64,000 nucleotides of DNA from Prevotella sp. BV3P1 (GCF_000479005.1 NZ_AWXC01000008.1:124001-188000), one strand, 5' to 3'. Positions 42,838 to 52,704 are shown, counted from the stretch's first letter. Numbers and translations are program-made. The notes: generated by a model not told the origin, from the letters alone.

Positions 42838-44037
42838 TCAATGAAAGGGGCATGGCACCTCTTTCTGCCAAGTTATCTCGCCATAACCATCCTTGTGGGC
42901 GGTGTGTCCGTGGCCAGTGTAGTCTTTGCACTCGTCTGTACCATCGTCCAGTTTCCAATAACCTTCCAATCCCTTGCTGTTGGTTTCCACGAAACACTGA
43001 TGCAATGGGTTTTTCAGTTCTTGCGGCGTTAAAGCTCGAGTCCAGAACCTACATTCATTCACCGATCCTTTGAGATAGAAACCATTCTGTACGCCAGGTG
43101 CGGCACCGATATAGAAGTTGTTGGTAAACGACACTTTCTTGGCGTAGTCGGCCTCGGCAAAGAGGATTCCGTCTATATAGAGCGACAGTTTGTTGTTGGC
43201 AAACACGCCTGCGATGTGATACCACTCGTTCTTGGCGATATTGAAACCCAAACGCCCTGCATAAACAGCCCATTGCTTCAAGCCAAACATGAACACTGGC
43301 ACATTGCCCTCGCCACCGACACGGTCGGGCGTTCCATCCACGAACAGCCATGCGCTTTTCCCATCGTCCGAGTTTTCGGGGAAGCCCAGGATGCCCATCA
43401 AGTTGCCGCCATAGTATTTTGGCATCTCCCACAAGCACACTCGAGCCTCGAGCGTAAAGGCATCCAGGTTCTGAAGTCTGCTGACATCATTGTCCTTGAA
43501 AGTCACCTTGAAACAATTACTTCCATTGAGTCTCGGTACATTCATCAGGAGCGTCCTGTTCACAACAACATACAGTACGTCACTGCCAGGAAGTTGTGGG
43601 TAGCGTTTGTTCTTGCTTGTCATCCTCACAGGTAGCAAGTAGTTCATACCTTTCTTCAGGTTCTCCAGCTTGCTTACTTGCAGATTGGTGCTTTCAGAAC
43701 GGTAGCCACCTTTCTTGATGGTCAGCGTTGTTTGCGACAAGGCAAACGTTCCCTCTGGCAATGGTTGGTAATTGTCACCGTGCATGCTGTTGTATGTCTC
43801 CACCAAGCTGTTGTCTATTGCCAGTTCTGTACTAACATCTTCTTCCACCTTCAAGGCACTCGATATGGTCAGTCCCATGGCATCGCCCTGTTGTTTCACT
43901 GAGAAAGTGGTGACGGGTGTCTTTTCTGCTGCCGTAATGTAAACAGCGTCTACGTCTACGTCATCTGTACAGGCCATCAAACCCATCAAACAGATTGTAG
44001 ACAGAAAGCAGATTGTTTTTATCGTATGTCTCATCAT
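42838..44037 (-). CDS. DUF1735 and LamG-domain surface lipoprotein
   Basis: 399 residues. Lipobox ICLMGLMAC (Cys23), then a DUF1735 immunoglobulin-like domain at about 25-150 (NSMHGDNYQPLPEGTFALSQ) and a concanavalin-like LamG domain at about 180-385 (FTLEARVCLWEMPKYYGGNL, NECRFWTRALTPQEL, LEGYWKLDDGT). Proteins of this build sit on the cell surface next to SusC/D and bind the target glycan. The ATG overlaps the GH18 stop by 4 bases, so the two are translationally coupled. Last gene of the locus. Confidence 0.85.
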   Translation of the reverse strand: MMRHTIKTICFLSTICLMGLMACTDDVDVDAVYITAAEKTPVTTFSVKQQGDAMGLTISSALKVEEDVSTELAIDNSLVETYNSMHGDNYQPLPEGTFALSQTTLTIKKGGYRSESTNLQVSKLENLKKGMNYLLPVRMTSKNKRYPQLPGSDVLYVVVNRTLLMNVPRLNGSNCFKVTFKDNDVSRLQNLDAFTLEARVCLWEMPKYYGGNLMGILGFPENSDDGKSAWLFVDGTPDRVGGEGNVPVFMFGLKQWAVYAGRLGFNIAKNEWYHIAGVFANNKLSLYIDGILFAEADYAKKVSFTNNFYIGAAPGVQNGFYLKGSVNECRFWTRALTPQELKNPLHQCFVETNSKGLEGYWKLDDGTDECKDYTGHGHTAHKDGYGEITWQKEVPCPFH

Positions 44038-45053
44038 TCTTGTTTTTTATTGTTTTTGTTACCGTTCATAATTTGGATAGCCTCTCTTACATAGAAGTAA
44101 TTGTTGGGCGGTACAGGTTTATTGAGATGATTGCCCTCAGCGTAGGCAAACTGTAATACATATACACCACAGCCAGCCAGATTGTTGTCAACGGCAAACT
44201 TGGCCATTCCCCACAAGCTTGGTATCGTCTTTTCGCCATCATAGAAATCAATGCCACCTTGTCCAAATGAGTTTCCGGCCTGACTGGTCCATTCGCACAA
44301 GATGCGTTTGTTGTTTGGAAACCCTTTTCCATAATCATTCGCCTTTCCCTTGAGTCGACTTTTTAATATTTCAGGAGAAGAGGCATTGTAGGCCTGTCCA
44401 ATGAAATAATCGAACCTGTCAGCATATTCCTCGTCCAGCCATTGACCGTCAACCACCAATAGCTTGTGCTTACCGTTCACCTTGTACTGCTCCTTGCACT
44501 TGGGGCCAAGATACTGGCTCAGCACATCTATAAAGGTACGCATCATTTCCGTGCTGTACTGGTCACCGCCAAACCATGGTTCATAGTCGAGGTCAAATCC
44601 ATCAAGTTCCCAATGAAAGATGGAGTCAGCCAGGTTCTTAGCATAAATCTTCATGGAGTCCAAGTTGTCCGCTCCCTCCCCAGTCCTACTGAAATAATGT
44701 TCTGGCCACATGGTGACCAGCACCTTTGTTCCTCTATGCTCTTGCAGGAACTTTACGTCATTCCTGTTTTGTTCGTTGTTCACATACCCCGTAAAGAACG
44801 ACACGATGTCGATACTGTCGGGAATGCCCGTCAGCCGTGTCTGCATTGATGGCGTGGCTGGTGAGTAATTGTACCATGCAAAGAAAATCTTATGGTCAGA
44901 ATTCTTGTACGCAATCAGGTCTTTCTCCTGCTCGGGTGTCAGCGAGTGGAAGGATGTATCGTCCAACGCTTTCGGTTCTGGATCAGTCCATTCCTCACAT
45001 GCCACCAGGCAGAACAATGAAGCCAAGATGCCAATAAAACTTTTTATTTTCAT
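44034..45053 (-). CDS. GH18 endo-beta-N-acetylglucosaminidase-like lipoprotein
   Basis: 339 residues with lipobox SLFCLVAC (Cys19). The GH18 catalytic motif DGFDLDYEPW is at about 154-163, with Glu161 as the acid and the preceding Asp as its partner. VSFFTGYVNNEQNRNDVKFL then EHRGTKVLVTMWPE is the strand before it. This size and context match the endo-beta-N-acetylglucosaminidases of Bacteroidales that release N-glycans from glycoproteins, rather than chitinases. It stands between SusD and the DUF1735-LamG protein, so glycoprotein glycans are the likely target of the locus. Confidence 0.88.
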   Translation of the reverse strand: MKIKSFIGILASLFCLVACEEWTDPEPKALDDTSFHSLTPEQEKDLIAYKNSDHKIFFAWYNYSPATPSMQTRLTGIPDSIDIVSFFTGYVNNEQNRNDVKFLQEHRGTKVLVTMWPEHYFSRTGEGADNLDSMKIYAKNLADSIFHWELDGFDLDYEPWFGGDQYSTEMMRTFIDVLSQYLGPKCKEQYKVNGKHKLLVVDGQWLDEEYADRFDYFIGQAYNASSPEILKSRLKGKANDYGKGFPNNKRILCEWTSQAGNSFGQGGIDFYDGEKTIPSLWGMAKFAVDNNLAGCGVYVLQFAYAEGNHLNKPVPPNNYFYVREAIQIMNGNKNNKKQE

Positions 45054-45087
45054 TTTTTGAATAATTTACGATGTTGATGGATGTTCC

Positions 45088-46866
45088 TTATTTTTGATAT
45101 TTCTTATCCGCTTTCTTGTCCCACCACAACTTGGTTCCGCCATTGTCGGCACCCTGTAGCAAGGACAATCCATGTTGGTAAGAGGCAGGGAAGTCGCTCT
45201 TGATGTTCACTGGATAGGGCAACCTGGCCACCTGTTTCTTGGTGTCGATACTGCCCATGCTCATGTTCATTTCTACTGGAATCACCCGCGGATAGCCCGT
45301 CCGCCTGAATTCGCTCCAAGCCTCCTGTCCATCAGGATAAAGGGCGATGTATTTCTGTGTGATGATTTTCTCCAGTAGCTCCTCGCTGTCGGCTCCTCCG
45401 AATGGCAACATGGCTGGCGTTATCTCACCGCCATCGTCTATGCCACCATCATCATCACCGTCATCCGGATTACCACCATCATCTGGATAGTCACCAGGAT
45501 CGTCGCCTCCTTCATCGTCATCATCATTGTCATCAATCTGAACCTGATGGTTCCAAGCCACGGAGCAATGTCCAAAAGTGGCAACACTGTTGTATGAGTC
45601 CAACAAGTCTTTGTAGGGAACAGGCGTGGTTGTACCCTTGAGGTACTCATCGGCACTGCCAGCCTTTGCCTGTGATGCTCCCAAAGGCTGGTCAAAAGCT
45701 GTGCGAACGCCTTGCTCATACAGCTGCTGTGCGCTGCCACCAGCCTGCCATCCACGCAAGGCAGCCTCGGCCTTCAGGAAGTACACCTCAGCGGCTGTCA
45801 TGAGCTGAATGGGCGTTGATGCCGTGACATTTAGCTTGGAACATACCTTGTATTCGTTACCGGTCATGTAGATACCAGTCCTCACTCCGTTGTAGTCTTT
45901 AGCGCCAGATACCTCTGACGGCTCGAACAGTAACCCGAGGCGTGGATCTTTGTACCCTTTCAGGTAAGTTTCCAACGTGGCACCCAACCTACTGTCGTTG
46001 TACGAATGGCAAATCATGTACAGGGGATTGACGGTAGAGGCACCGTTCACGCGAATCAAGGCATTGTCATCGTTTCCTTCCATGACGCCAGCCCGTATGG
46101 CTTCTTCTGCCTTGGCCTGAGCTTTGGTAGCATCGGCATATACAATGCGCATGGCCAAGCGAAGTTTTAGGGAATGAGCCAACTTGATCCATTTGGTGAA
46201 GTCGCCTGCATATACCTTGTCGTAGGCTGCCAACGGACGTGCGTCTGGGTTGGTCTTCACGAAATCTGCAAGGATTGCGGCTGCCTCGTCCAGCTCATTG
46301 AAAAAGAGGTCATATATCTCGTTCTGTGCCGTGAAAGCAACATCTGACGAAGGCTTGAAGTCCTTGTATGGTATCGGTCCGTACATGTCGGTTATGCGGT
46401 GCATGCCCAGCACTTTCAATATCTGCCCTACGGCAAAGGTGGTGGGCACGAGCTCTTTCTTCAAGGACAGCCTGTACCATGGTATCATGTAATTCTGGTA
46501 AGCCACGCTGTAAGCCGCATTGCACCACCGTGGTTCCATCTTGTAGGTGGCGTTGTTCATTCCGCTGTTGTCAAACGTATTGGAAACGCCCATGAATCCC
46601 GAGAATATGTCACCAGCCAATGAATACATCTTCTGGTAATTGTTCACATCCACGTTCTGTGCTTTTGTGACACAGGGGTAAATCTGATACTCCATCTGTG
46701 TGATCAGCGACCCCATGCCCAAATTGTCATGCAGCAAATCTTCCTCGTTTGCCGCATTGGGGTCTGTGTTGGTAGACAGGAAATCGCTTGTGCAAGAGGA
46801 GAGCATCACAACGGACAACAGAAGCGATGTCCATGTGTTCTTTGCACTTATATTGAAATTATACAT
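45088..46866 (-). CDS. SusD/RagB-like surface glycan-binding lipoprotein
   Basis: 592 residues, lipobox LLLSVVMLSSC (Cys25), SusD-like_2 type: YQNYMIPWYRLSLKKELVPT, VLGMHRITDMYGPIPYKDFK, KWIKLAHSLKLRLAMRI, and the C-terminal KIITQKYIALYPDGQEAWSE followed by FRRTGYPR. It covers the SusC barrel and binds the glycan. Unusual: residues about 445-481 are an Asp/Gly/Pro-rich insert (DDNDDDDEGGDDPGDYPDDG and on) just before the conserved C-terminal region. Encoded 16 bases downstream of SusC. Confidence 0.9.
   Translation of the reverse strand: MYNFNISAKNTWTSLLLSVVMLSSCTSDFLSTNTDPNAANEEDLLHDNLGMGSLITQMEYQIYPCVTKAQNVDVNNYQKMYSLAGDIFSGFMGVSNTFDNSGMNNATYKMEPRWCNAAYSVAYQNYMIPWYRLSLKKELVPTTFAVGQILKVLGMHRITDMYGPIPYKDFKPSSDVAFTAQNEIYDLFFNELDEAAAILADFVKTNPDARPLAAYDKVYAGDFTKWIKLAHSLKLRLAMRIVYADATKAQAKAEEAIRAGVMEGNDDNALIRVNGASTVNPLYMICHSYNDSRLGATLETYLKGYKDPRLGLLFEPSEVSGAKDYNGVRTGIYMTGNEYKVCSKLNVTASTPIQLMTAAEVYFLKAEAALRGWQAGGSAQQLYEQGVRTAFDQPLGASQAKAGSADEYLKGTTTPVPYKDLLDSYNSVATFGHCSVAWNHQVQIDDNDDDDEGGDDPGDYPDDGGNPDDGDDDGGIDDGGEITPAMLPFGGADSEELLEKIITQKYIALYPDGQEAWSEFRRTGYPRVIPVEMNMSMGSIDTKKQVARLPYPVNIKSDFPASYQHGLSLLQGADNGGTKLWWDKKADKKYQK
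45424..45534. repeat. GAT/CAT-rich low-complexity tract coding an Asp/Gly insert
   Basis: About 110 bp rich in atcatc/ccatcg on the plus strand, in frame in the SusD-like gene, giving some 20 aspartates and 11 glycines. Irregular rather than a perfect tandem repeat. Confidence 0.85.
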
Positions 46867-46881
46867 AGTTGTTGCTTGTTT

Positions 46882-49800
46882 TTATAAAGAAAATTTAATG
46901 CTGGCGCCGAAACTTCTCAAACTCGGCATCAGGAAATAGTCAACTCCCTGATAGAACGTTCCGACCGATGATGTGAGTTGTGGGTCAAAAGGTGCTTTGT
47001 TGTAGATCATCCAGAGATTGCGACCTGTCACCGAAACCGTGAGGTCTTTGATGACATTGCCAAACCATTTGTTGGAGAAGGTATAGCCCAGCGATACCTC
47101 TCTCAGACGGATGTTGGTGGCATCGTACACATAGTTGGACAACACGCCCGATCCTCCTCCTATCTGCCGATAGTAGGTTTCTGCATCCATCATCATGCCA
47201 TTCACGCTTACACCGCCGCGATCTCTTGCCAAGGCACTGCGCTCGGATGCGCCATAAGCGTCGAGTACGGCTTGCGTAACCGACACCACCCTGCCTCCTA
47301 TGCGACCGTCAATCAAGAACGAGAGGTTGAAACCCTCGTATTGGAAGCTGTTACGCAGGCTCACGGAATACCGGGGAGACGTGTTGCCGCCATATATCAG
47401 ATTGGTGTTGTCGATAGCCATCTGCATGTTGTTGGGATTGACATAGGTATATCCGTTCAGGTCTTTGACCAGATGATTCACATAAAAGTCACCGATCGAG
47501 CCGCCCTCATTGATGTAGTTTCTGAAAGAGGACAAACCGCCCAAGTCAAAATGGTCTACGTTCATGGGTTCGCCCGTGATAGGATTGGACACGTTGCGCA
47601 CCAACTCCTCGATACGGTTACGGTTGAAGGTAAAGGTCAGCACGGGCTTGTACAAGAGTTTTCCAAACGAGAGGTCGGCATCTATCATCGCCTCAATACC
47701 GCGGTTGCTCACCTTTCCGGCATTTACATAGAAGTTGCTGTAGCCACTGCTCTCGGGCGCTCTGAACTTGAAGAGCTGGTCGTATGTGTTGGCATGATAC
47801 CAAGTGATGTCCACACCTACCTTGTTGTTCAGGAAACGTGAGTTAAGACCAATCTCGAACGACTTGGTCTGTTCGAACTTCAGGTTGTTGATGGGCAAAT
47901 CTGGATTGATGCTCACGCCTCCGCCAGGACTGATGGGATAGGACGGTACGGTGATGCCTGCCAATGAAACTGGCACGTTACCCACCTTGGCATACGACAT
48001 GCGTAACTTGGAGAACGACAGTACCGACTTGGGTGCCTTGAGCCATTCGGTCAGGATGAACGACATACCCACCGATGGATAGAATATGCTCTTGCTGGAG
48101 GTGTTGGCCAACAACGAAGTCCATTCGTTGCGCCCCGTGACATCCAAGAATATGCAACGCTTGTAATCGAACGATGCACTCACAAACAAAGCCTGTGTCT
48201 TGATGGATTTTCCCTCCTGGTATTGAGGCTCTGGGGTAAGGTTGTTCAGGGTAAACTTGTTGGGAACAGTGGCCAAGGGCGCACCAAACTCAAGTTTGTT
48301 GGAGTTGGCTGTATAGTTGAAACTGGTGTTCTTAAAACTGCCACCGGCATTGATCACCATCCCCCAATGATTGAAGTTTTTATGAAGATTGACAATCAGG
48401 TCACCATAATCCTGCGTAGACTTATCGGTGGCCAACAGGTAAGAACCCTTGTCAGATGCCGATGTAAGCAAAGGAAGTGTCGAAGCGTAGTTCTTGATTT
48501 CATTGACCTTGGTGTTGCGGTCGGTCCTGAACCGTACCGTTGCATTGAGCCAGTCAAGGATATCGTATTTAAGGCTTCCACCTAATATGATACGTTCGTT
48601 GTGGTTGATGTTGAAATTGCGGTGGGTAATCCAATAAGGATTCTGAATAGACCGTTTCTGATCTCCGTAAGGCCAGAACTGCAAGGGGAAGCCCCTGCTG
48701 GCATCGTAACGCTCATACGACCTGTACTTTTCTATCTGGTCGCCTCGTGGAAAGAGGTAGATGGGAACGATAGGGTTGTAATACTCACCCTGCGAGAGCA
48801 TGTTCTGTGCTGTTTTATCAATGTACATCAGCGTGGCACCAAGGCTCAGCTTGTCACCGATGGAATACATACCATTGTACGAAACGTTGTAGCGGTTCAT
48901 CTTGTTGTTATGTATCACTCCATGAGCGTTATAGGCTGACAGCGACAAATAGGTACTGTTTTTCTCGTTACCGAACTGTATGCCAACAGTGTTCGAAACG
49001 CTGGCTCCTGTCTGAAAGAAATCGGCAGGGTTGTAGTTGGCCTCATTCTGTAAGCGTGGTCCCCAGCTGCTGAACTCGTTGCTGCGACTTCCATAACGAT
49101 TCTGAAGCTTTGGAAGTAGGAAAGGCCGGTAGCAGTCGGTGAAATTGGAGAAGCTGATGCGCGGCTTGCCATCTTTCAGTCCGCCTCTCTTGGTTGTCAG
49201 CATCACCACGCCATTGGCAGCCTGACCACCATACAGGGCAGCCGCCGACGGACCTGTCAACACGGTGACTTCGGCAATGTCCTCCATGTTGATGTTGGAA
49301 ATTCCATCGCCGTCGTCCATACCGCCATACTGAGCATTGGATGCTGAGCCTTTACGCGGAAAGAGGTCTGGAAGCGGAATGCCGTCCAATACATAAAGCG
49401 CATTGTTGTTGCCATCTGGATTGACCGACTTGTCGCCTCGCATCACCACCTTGGTGGAACCACCAATACCCGATGCCGACTGCGAGATAACCACACCTGC
49501 CACTTTACCGTTCAGGGCATTGGCTACGCTGGCCTCCTTCAAGGCGAAGTCTGAGCCGCCCAGTTTTTGCACGTTGTAGCTCAGTGCCTTCTCCTCGCGC
49601 TTGATACCCAAGGCGGTCACCACGACCTCATTGAGTTCCTGGCCAGCTTCCATCATCTGCACGTTGATGCTGGAGCGGTCGCCAGGCTTGACGGTTTGTG
49701 AGGCATAGCCTATGTACGAAAACTCGAGTAGAGGTTGGTCGCTCTTCGACTCGAATGAATAGTGACCGTTGATGTCGGTCACCACACCCTGGCCTGTGCC

Positions 49801-50229
49801 CTTCTCAAGAACGCTCACGCCGATAAGTGGCTCACCATTGGCATCGGTCACCACGCCCGAAATGACATGGGGCTTGGCATTGGCTGGTGCTGGTTTGGCC
49901 TTGAGGGGCTTCTGTTGAAGCGTCAGATAGATGACGTCTCCCGAGATGTGGTACTTCACGCCCGTACCAGCGAACAACTTGTCCAAGGCGGTTGCCAAGG
50001 GGACGTTGCTCAGCTTAACGGCATTCACCCGAACCGAGCCGAGCGAATCGTTGTAGAAGAAACGGTACTTTGATTGTGACTTGATTCTCTTCACGACATT
50101 CTCCAACTTCGTTCGCTCAGAAGTCAGGTTAATCTGTGCGCTTGCCCATTGCAGCGGCAAGCCTAAGAGAACCGCGGATAAGACAATCCTGCGTAGCATG
50201 GATCCTCTTTCATAGCAATGTTTGTTCAT
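46882..50229 (-). CDS. SusC/RagA TonB-dependent transporter with STN domain
   Basis: From MNKHCYERGSMLRRIVLSAV the product is 1115 residues. Signal peptide to about 31; STN domain 33-105; carboxypeptidase-D-like plug-associated domain 122-195 (VISGVVTDANGEPLIGVSVL); TonB plug from about 205 (VVVTALGIKREEKALSYNVQ, YVLDGIPLPDLFP); then a 22-strand barrel ending in FGASIKFSL. It imports released oligosaccharides across the outer membrane. The STN domain receives a signal through the FecR protein encoded upstream. The frame is open to 50340, but residues before this ATG are not signal-like. The 753-base gap to FecR is long for such loci. Confidence 0.93.
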   Translation of the reverse strand: MNKHCYERGSMLRRIVLSAVLLGLPLQWASAQINLTSERTKLENVVKRIKSQSKYRFFYNDSLGSVRVNAVKLSNVPLATALDKLFAGTGVKYHISGDVIYLTLQQKPLKAKPAPANAKPHVISGVVTDANGEPLIGVSVLEKGTGQGVVTDINGHYSFESKSDQPLLEFSYIGYASQTVKPGDRSSINVQMMEAGQELNEVVVTALGIKREEKALSYNVQKLGGSDFALKEASVANALNGKVAGVVISQSASGIGGSTKVVMRGDKSVNPDGNNNALYVLDGIPLPDLFPRKGSASNAQYGGMDDGDGISNINMEDIAEVTVLTGPSAAALYGGQAANGVVMLTTKRGGLKDGKPRISFSNFTDCYRPFLLPKLQNRYGSRSNEFSSWGPRLQNEANYNPADFFQTGASVSNTVGIQFGNEKNSTYLSLSAYNAHGVIHNNKMNRYNVSYNGMYSIGDKLSLGATLMYIDKTAQNMLSQGEYYNPIVPIYLFPRGDQIEKYRSYERYDASRGFPLQFWPYGDQKRSIQNPYWITHRNFNINHNERIILGGSLKYDILDWLNATVRFRTDRNTKVNEIKNYASTLPLLTSASDKGSYLLATDKSTQDYGDLIVNLHKNFNHWGMVINAGGSFKNTSFNYTANSNKLEFGAPLATVPNKFTLNNLTPEPQYQEGKSIKTQALFVSASFDYKRCIFLDVTGRNEWTSLLANTSSKSIFYPSVGMSFILTEWLKAPKSVLSFSKLRMSYAKVGNVPVSLAGITVPSYPISPGGGVSINPDLPINNLKFEQTKSFEIGLNSRFLNNKVGVDITWYHANTYDQLFKFRAPESSGYSNFYVNAGKVSNRGIEAMIDADLSFGKLLYKPVLTFTFNRNRIEELVRNVSNPITGEPMNVDHFDLGGLSSFRNYINEGGSIGDFYVNHLVKDLNGYTYVNPNNMQMAIDNTNLIYGGNTSPRYSVSLRNSFQYEGFNLSFLIDGRIGGRVVSVTQAVLDAYGASERSALARDRGGVSVNGMMMDAETYYRQIGGGSGVLSNYVYDATNIRLREVSLGYTFSNKWFGNVIKDLTVSVTGRNLWMIYNKAPFDPQLTSSVGTFYQGVDYFLMPSLRSFGASIKFSL

Positions 50230-50982
50230 TATAAATTGATTAGAATTAAGACTTAGGCTGGCTTCCAAAGCCTTGCCCAATTTGATTGTTGTTACGTTAC
50301 TATTACAACTGAAGTTTTCAAAGTACTTACTCCAGCACAAAAAAACTTTATCTGTATCACGACACTTTCATTTAAGAACGATATTTTTGCAACGAGAAAT
50401 ACTTTCCCCAAACAGCGTTTATAAAATTAGATGACATGCTGCATAGCAGGAAGATAATTGCTGATTTTTCTTGACAAAATGACTCTCATATTTCTCTTGT
50501 AGACAACAAGCGTCACTGTTGGTGGTAAAAACGCCCTAGATGAGCAATGTTGATAATTTGTTGTCATTGAACATGTTATGCTCAACTCTTCTCTTTTTGT
50601 TCTTATTTTTATCATTTTTTGTCGGCAAAAGCATTGTTATTAGCATCGAATATGTATGCTTTAATGTTGCAATGGCATGTTGATTGCGCCTCTACAAGGT
50701 GTTTCTAAGACCGTTAAATCGACTTTTCGGTTCTAAAAGAAGTCTGATTTGTTAAAATCAACGTACTTTTACATACTGCTAGCCTATCGATTTTTTCTAT
50801 TTTGCTGATTATCAATGGTTGTTTTAAGGTAAAATTACAGGACAAAAGCATCAGATGTCTTTATCAAGGTTGATATGAAAGTGCCGTGCATTTGCGCGAA
50901 CAAGGAGAACGGCACGCCATTCTCCTTGCTTCTTGATATTGATTGGTTTAATTATTTGCCTGTGCCGGGAAGACACTGGCGG
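50230..50982. other. 753-bp gap between the fecR and susC genes
   Basis: Presumably contains the ECF-controlled susC promoter, which does not follow the TAnnTTTG rule and which I cannot place. It also contains copy 2 of the dispersed element (50612-50800). No gene is seen. Confidence 0.55.
50612..50800 (+). repeat. Dispersed 180-bp element, copy 2
   Basis: CAAAAGCATTGTTAT from 50626, then TATGCTTTAATGTTG, GGCATGTTGATTGCGCCTCT and GCCTATCGATTTTTTCTAT ending near 50799, 172 bases after the first motif. Confidence 0.65.
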
Positions 50983-51966
50983 TCAAGGTTGTTTCGCTAT
51001 GAGAACCAAGCGTCCGTCCTTTCGGTGGAATGCGAATGGAACAGAGTACGACAGGTCGGCCAGTACCGAGTCGATCGTTGGGCGGCAATTGATGACGCCC
51101 GTATAGGTAGACCTGTTCTGCAGGCGGGGCGAGATGTCGATGCGCACGTCATAGTATTCCTCAAGTGCCTTGACAATCTCGTCAATGCGCATGTTCGTAA
51201 AGGGAATGACTTTGTTGTGCCATGCAGCCGATACGGGCGCGTAGGTCTGCATAATCTCCATGCTGCGGCTGGCTTTATCGAGTACAACTCGCTGGTCGGG
51301 ACGCAGGGTAATCATTCCCTCGCCATGGTTGCCACTCACCTTCACCTTTCCCGACAGCAAGGTCACTTCGGCCGTGTTGTCCGTGGTACGGGTACTGAAG
51401 TTGAACCTTGTTCCCAGTACACTGGTGGTCAGGAACTCATTTTTCACCACAAACGGTCTGCTGGCATCAGGCTTCACCTCAAAGTAAGCCTCGCCATCCA
51501 GCTCCAGTTGCCGACCATCGTCATTGAAATGCTTGGGGTATCGAAGAGTGGAATGGGCATTGAGCCACACCTCACTGCTATCTGGCAGCAGCACATGTCG
51601 CACATTGTTGAGGGCCACAACTTGTACCATTTGCTCTCGGTCACCCCAATAGTGCAGGCCAGTCATGACGAACAAAGCAGTAAGAACCGCGGCAGCGACA
51701 TACATTGTCCACCTCAAAACGTTTTTATGTTTTCTTACCTTCTCTTCTTTAGCTATGCGATTCAGCAAGTCCAGCTCGGCCCGCTGCACATGAGCCTCGT
51801 CAATTTGGTGTGACGCGCGGTAGGCGTGGTACGCATCAGTCATCCTGAACAGCCACCGAGCATGCTCGTCTGACTCGCGTGCCCATGTGGTGAGCCGCTC
51901 CATCTCCTTTGGCGAGCACTTGCCAAGGAGATAATTCTTGAGAAGTTTGTTGCTTATTTCTTCCAT
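50983..51966 (-). CDS. FecR-family anti-sigma factor
   Basis: 327 residues. N-terminal cytoplasmic sigma-binding region (KNYLLGKCSPKEMERLTTWA, about 9-28), one membrane helix at about 88-108, then a periplasmic FecR domain (VHLLP-type motif NVRHVLLPDSSEVWLNAHST, LELDGEAYFEVKPD) and a C-terminal DUF4974 domain (IPFTNMRIDEIVKALEEYYD). It holds the ECF sigma factor until SusC, loaded with glycan, signals through its STN domain. It is 35 bases downstream of the sigma gene. Confidence 0.93.
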   Translation of the reverse strand: MEEISNKLLKNYLLGKCSPKEMERLTTWARESDEHARWLFRMTDAYHAYRASHQIDEAHVQRAELDLLNRIAKEEKVRKHKNVLRWTMYVAAAVLTALFVMTGLHYWGDREQMVQVVALNNVRHVLLPDSSEVWLNAHSTLRYPKHFNDDGRQLELDGEAYFEVKPDASRPFVVKNEFLTTSVLGTRFNFSTRTTDNTAEVTLLSGKVKVSGNHGEGMITLRPDQRVVLDKASRSMEIMQTYAPVSAAWHNKVIPFTNMRIDEIVKALEEYYDVRIDISPRLQNRSTYTGVINCRPTIDSVLADLSYSVPFAFHRKDGRLVLIAKQP

Positions 51967-52001
51967 TCCTATATATAATACAACTGAGCAGCTAAAACAA
52001 C

Positions 52002-52553
52002 TTACCCATAAACAAATATTAACATCAATAACAACAGCATGAGATTCTCCAAACGATGACGTAGAAACTTCAAGGCTTTGTAGAGCTGGGCTTCGACCGT
52101 ACGAACTGAGATGTCCATGATCTGGGCTATCTCCTTGTTGCTCATGCCGTGCAGATAGCTCATCTTGAATATCTGCCTTCGTTTGTCGGGCAGCTCGTTG
52201 ATGGCTGCGTCAATCTTCTCCCGTAGCTCTTGGTTCTCCAGATACATGTCGACGGGATTGTTGTCTGGATCGTAATATGTAAGTCGCATCATCTCCAAGG
52301 CACTACACTCAGCAGCATAGCCGCTCACCACATGTCTGTGCTTGATGACATTGAGCGACTTGGTGTATACGGCCCGATAGAGGAACGACTTGATATGGGC
52401 CGCATCGTCCATCGCATTGCGTCGGTGCCACAGGTCAACAAATGCATCCTGAACAACGTCCTCCATGTCGCCATTAACCAATAGTCGCGTGGCGTAGAGT
52501 AGCAACGACGGGTAAAACTGTCTGAAATATAAGCGGTATTCAGATAATGTCAT
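52002..52553 (-). CDS. ECF RNA polymerase sigma factor
   Basis: 183 residues. Region 2: ATRLLVNGDMEDVVQDAFVD at about 21-40. Region 4: LPDKRRQIFKMSYLHGMSNK then EIAQIMDISVRTVEAQLYKA, ending near 165. A hydrophobic C-terminal tail (LMLLLLMLIFVYG) is common in Bacteroidetes ECF factors paired with FecR. It should direct RNA polymerase to the susC promoter when released by the anti-sigma factor. Promoter boxes are seen at 52628-52657. Confidence 0.94.
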   Translation of the reverse strand: MTLSEYRLYFRQFYPSLLLYATRLLVNGDMEDVVQDAFVDLWHRRNAMDDAAHIKSFLYRAVYTKSLNVIKHRHVVSGYAAECSALEMMRLTYYDPDNNPVDMYLENQELREKIDAAINELPDKRRQIFKMSYLHGMSNKEIAQIMDISVRTVEAQLYKALKFLRHRLENLMLLLLMLIFVYG

Positions 52554-52627
52554 TTCATACGTTAGATTACGTCAGTGTAGACAAGTTTATTTTCTCGAAC
52601 CAACCTCAATGGCACAAGAAGTTGGTG

Positions 52628-52657
52628 CAAACTTACTTGTTTTTTCTGTTCTTACAA
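52628..52657 (-). promoter_or_regulatory. Promoter of the ECF sigma gene
   Basis: On the minus strand ATTG (TTG complement at 52655-52657), a 19-base spacer and TAAGTTTG (complement of 52628-52635), 75 bases before the start codon. Confidence 0.6.
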
Positions 52658-52704
52658 TGTTTGTGTTCGGAAAATATCGTATCAGGTACTCATTGCCGAA
52701 TGGT

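Noticed and set aside
42656..42844. 62-codon plus-strand open frame
   Set aside because: It spans the terminator of the GH18 locus and a duplicated promoter block; no protein family is suggested.
50875..51813. 312-codon plus-strand open frame over the fecR gene
   Set aside because: It is antisense to a clear FecR/DUF4974 protein and has no recognisable features.
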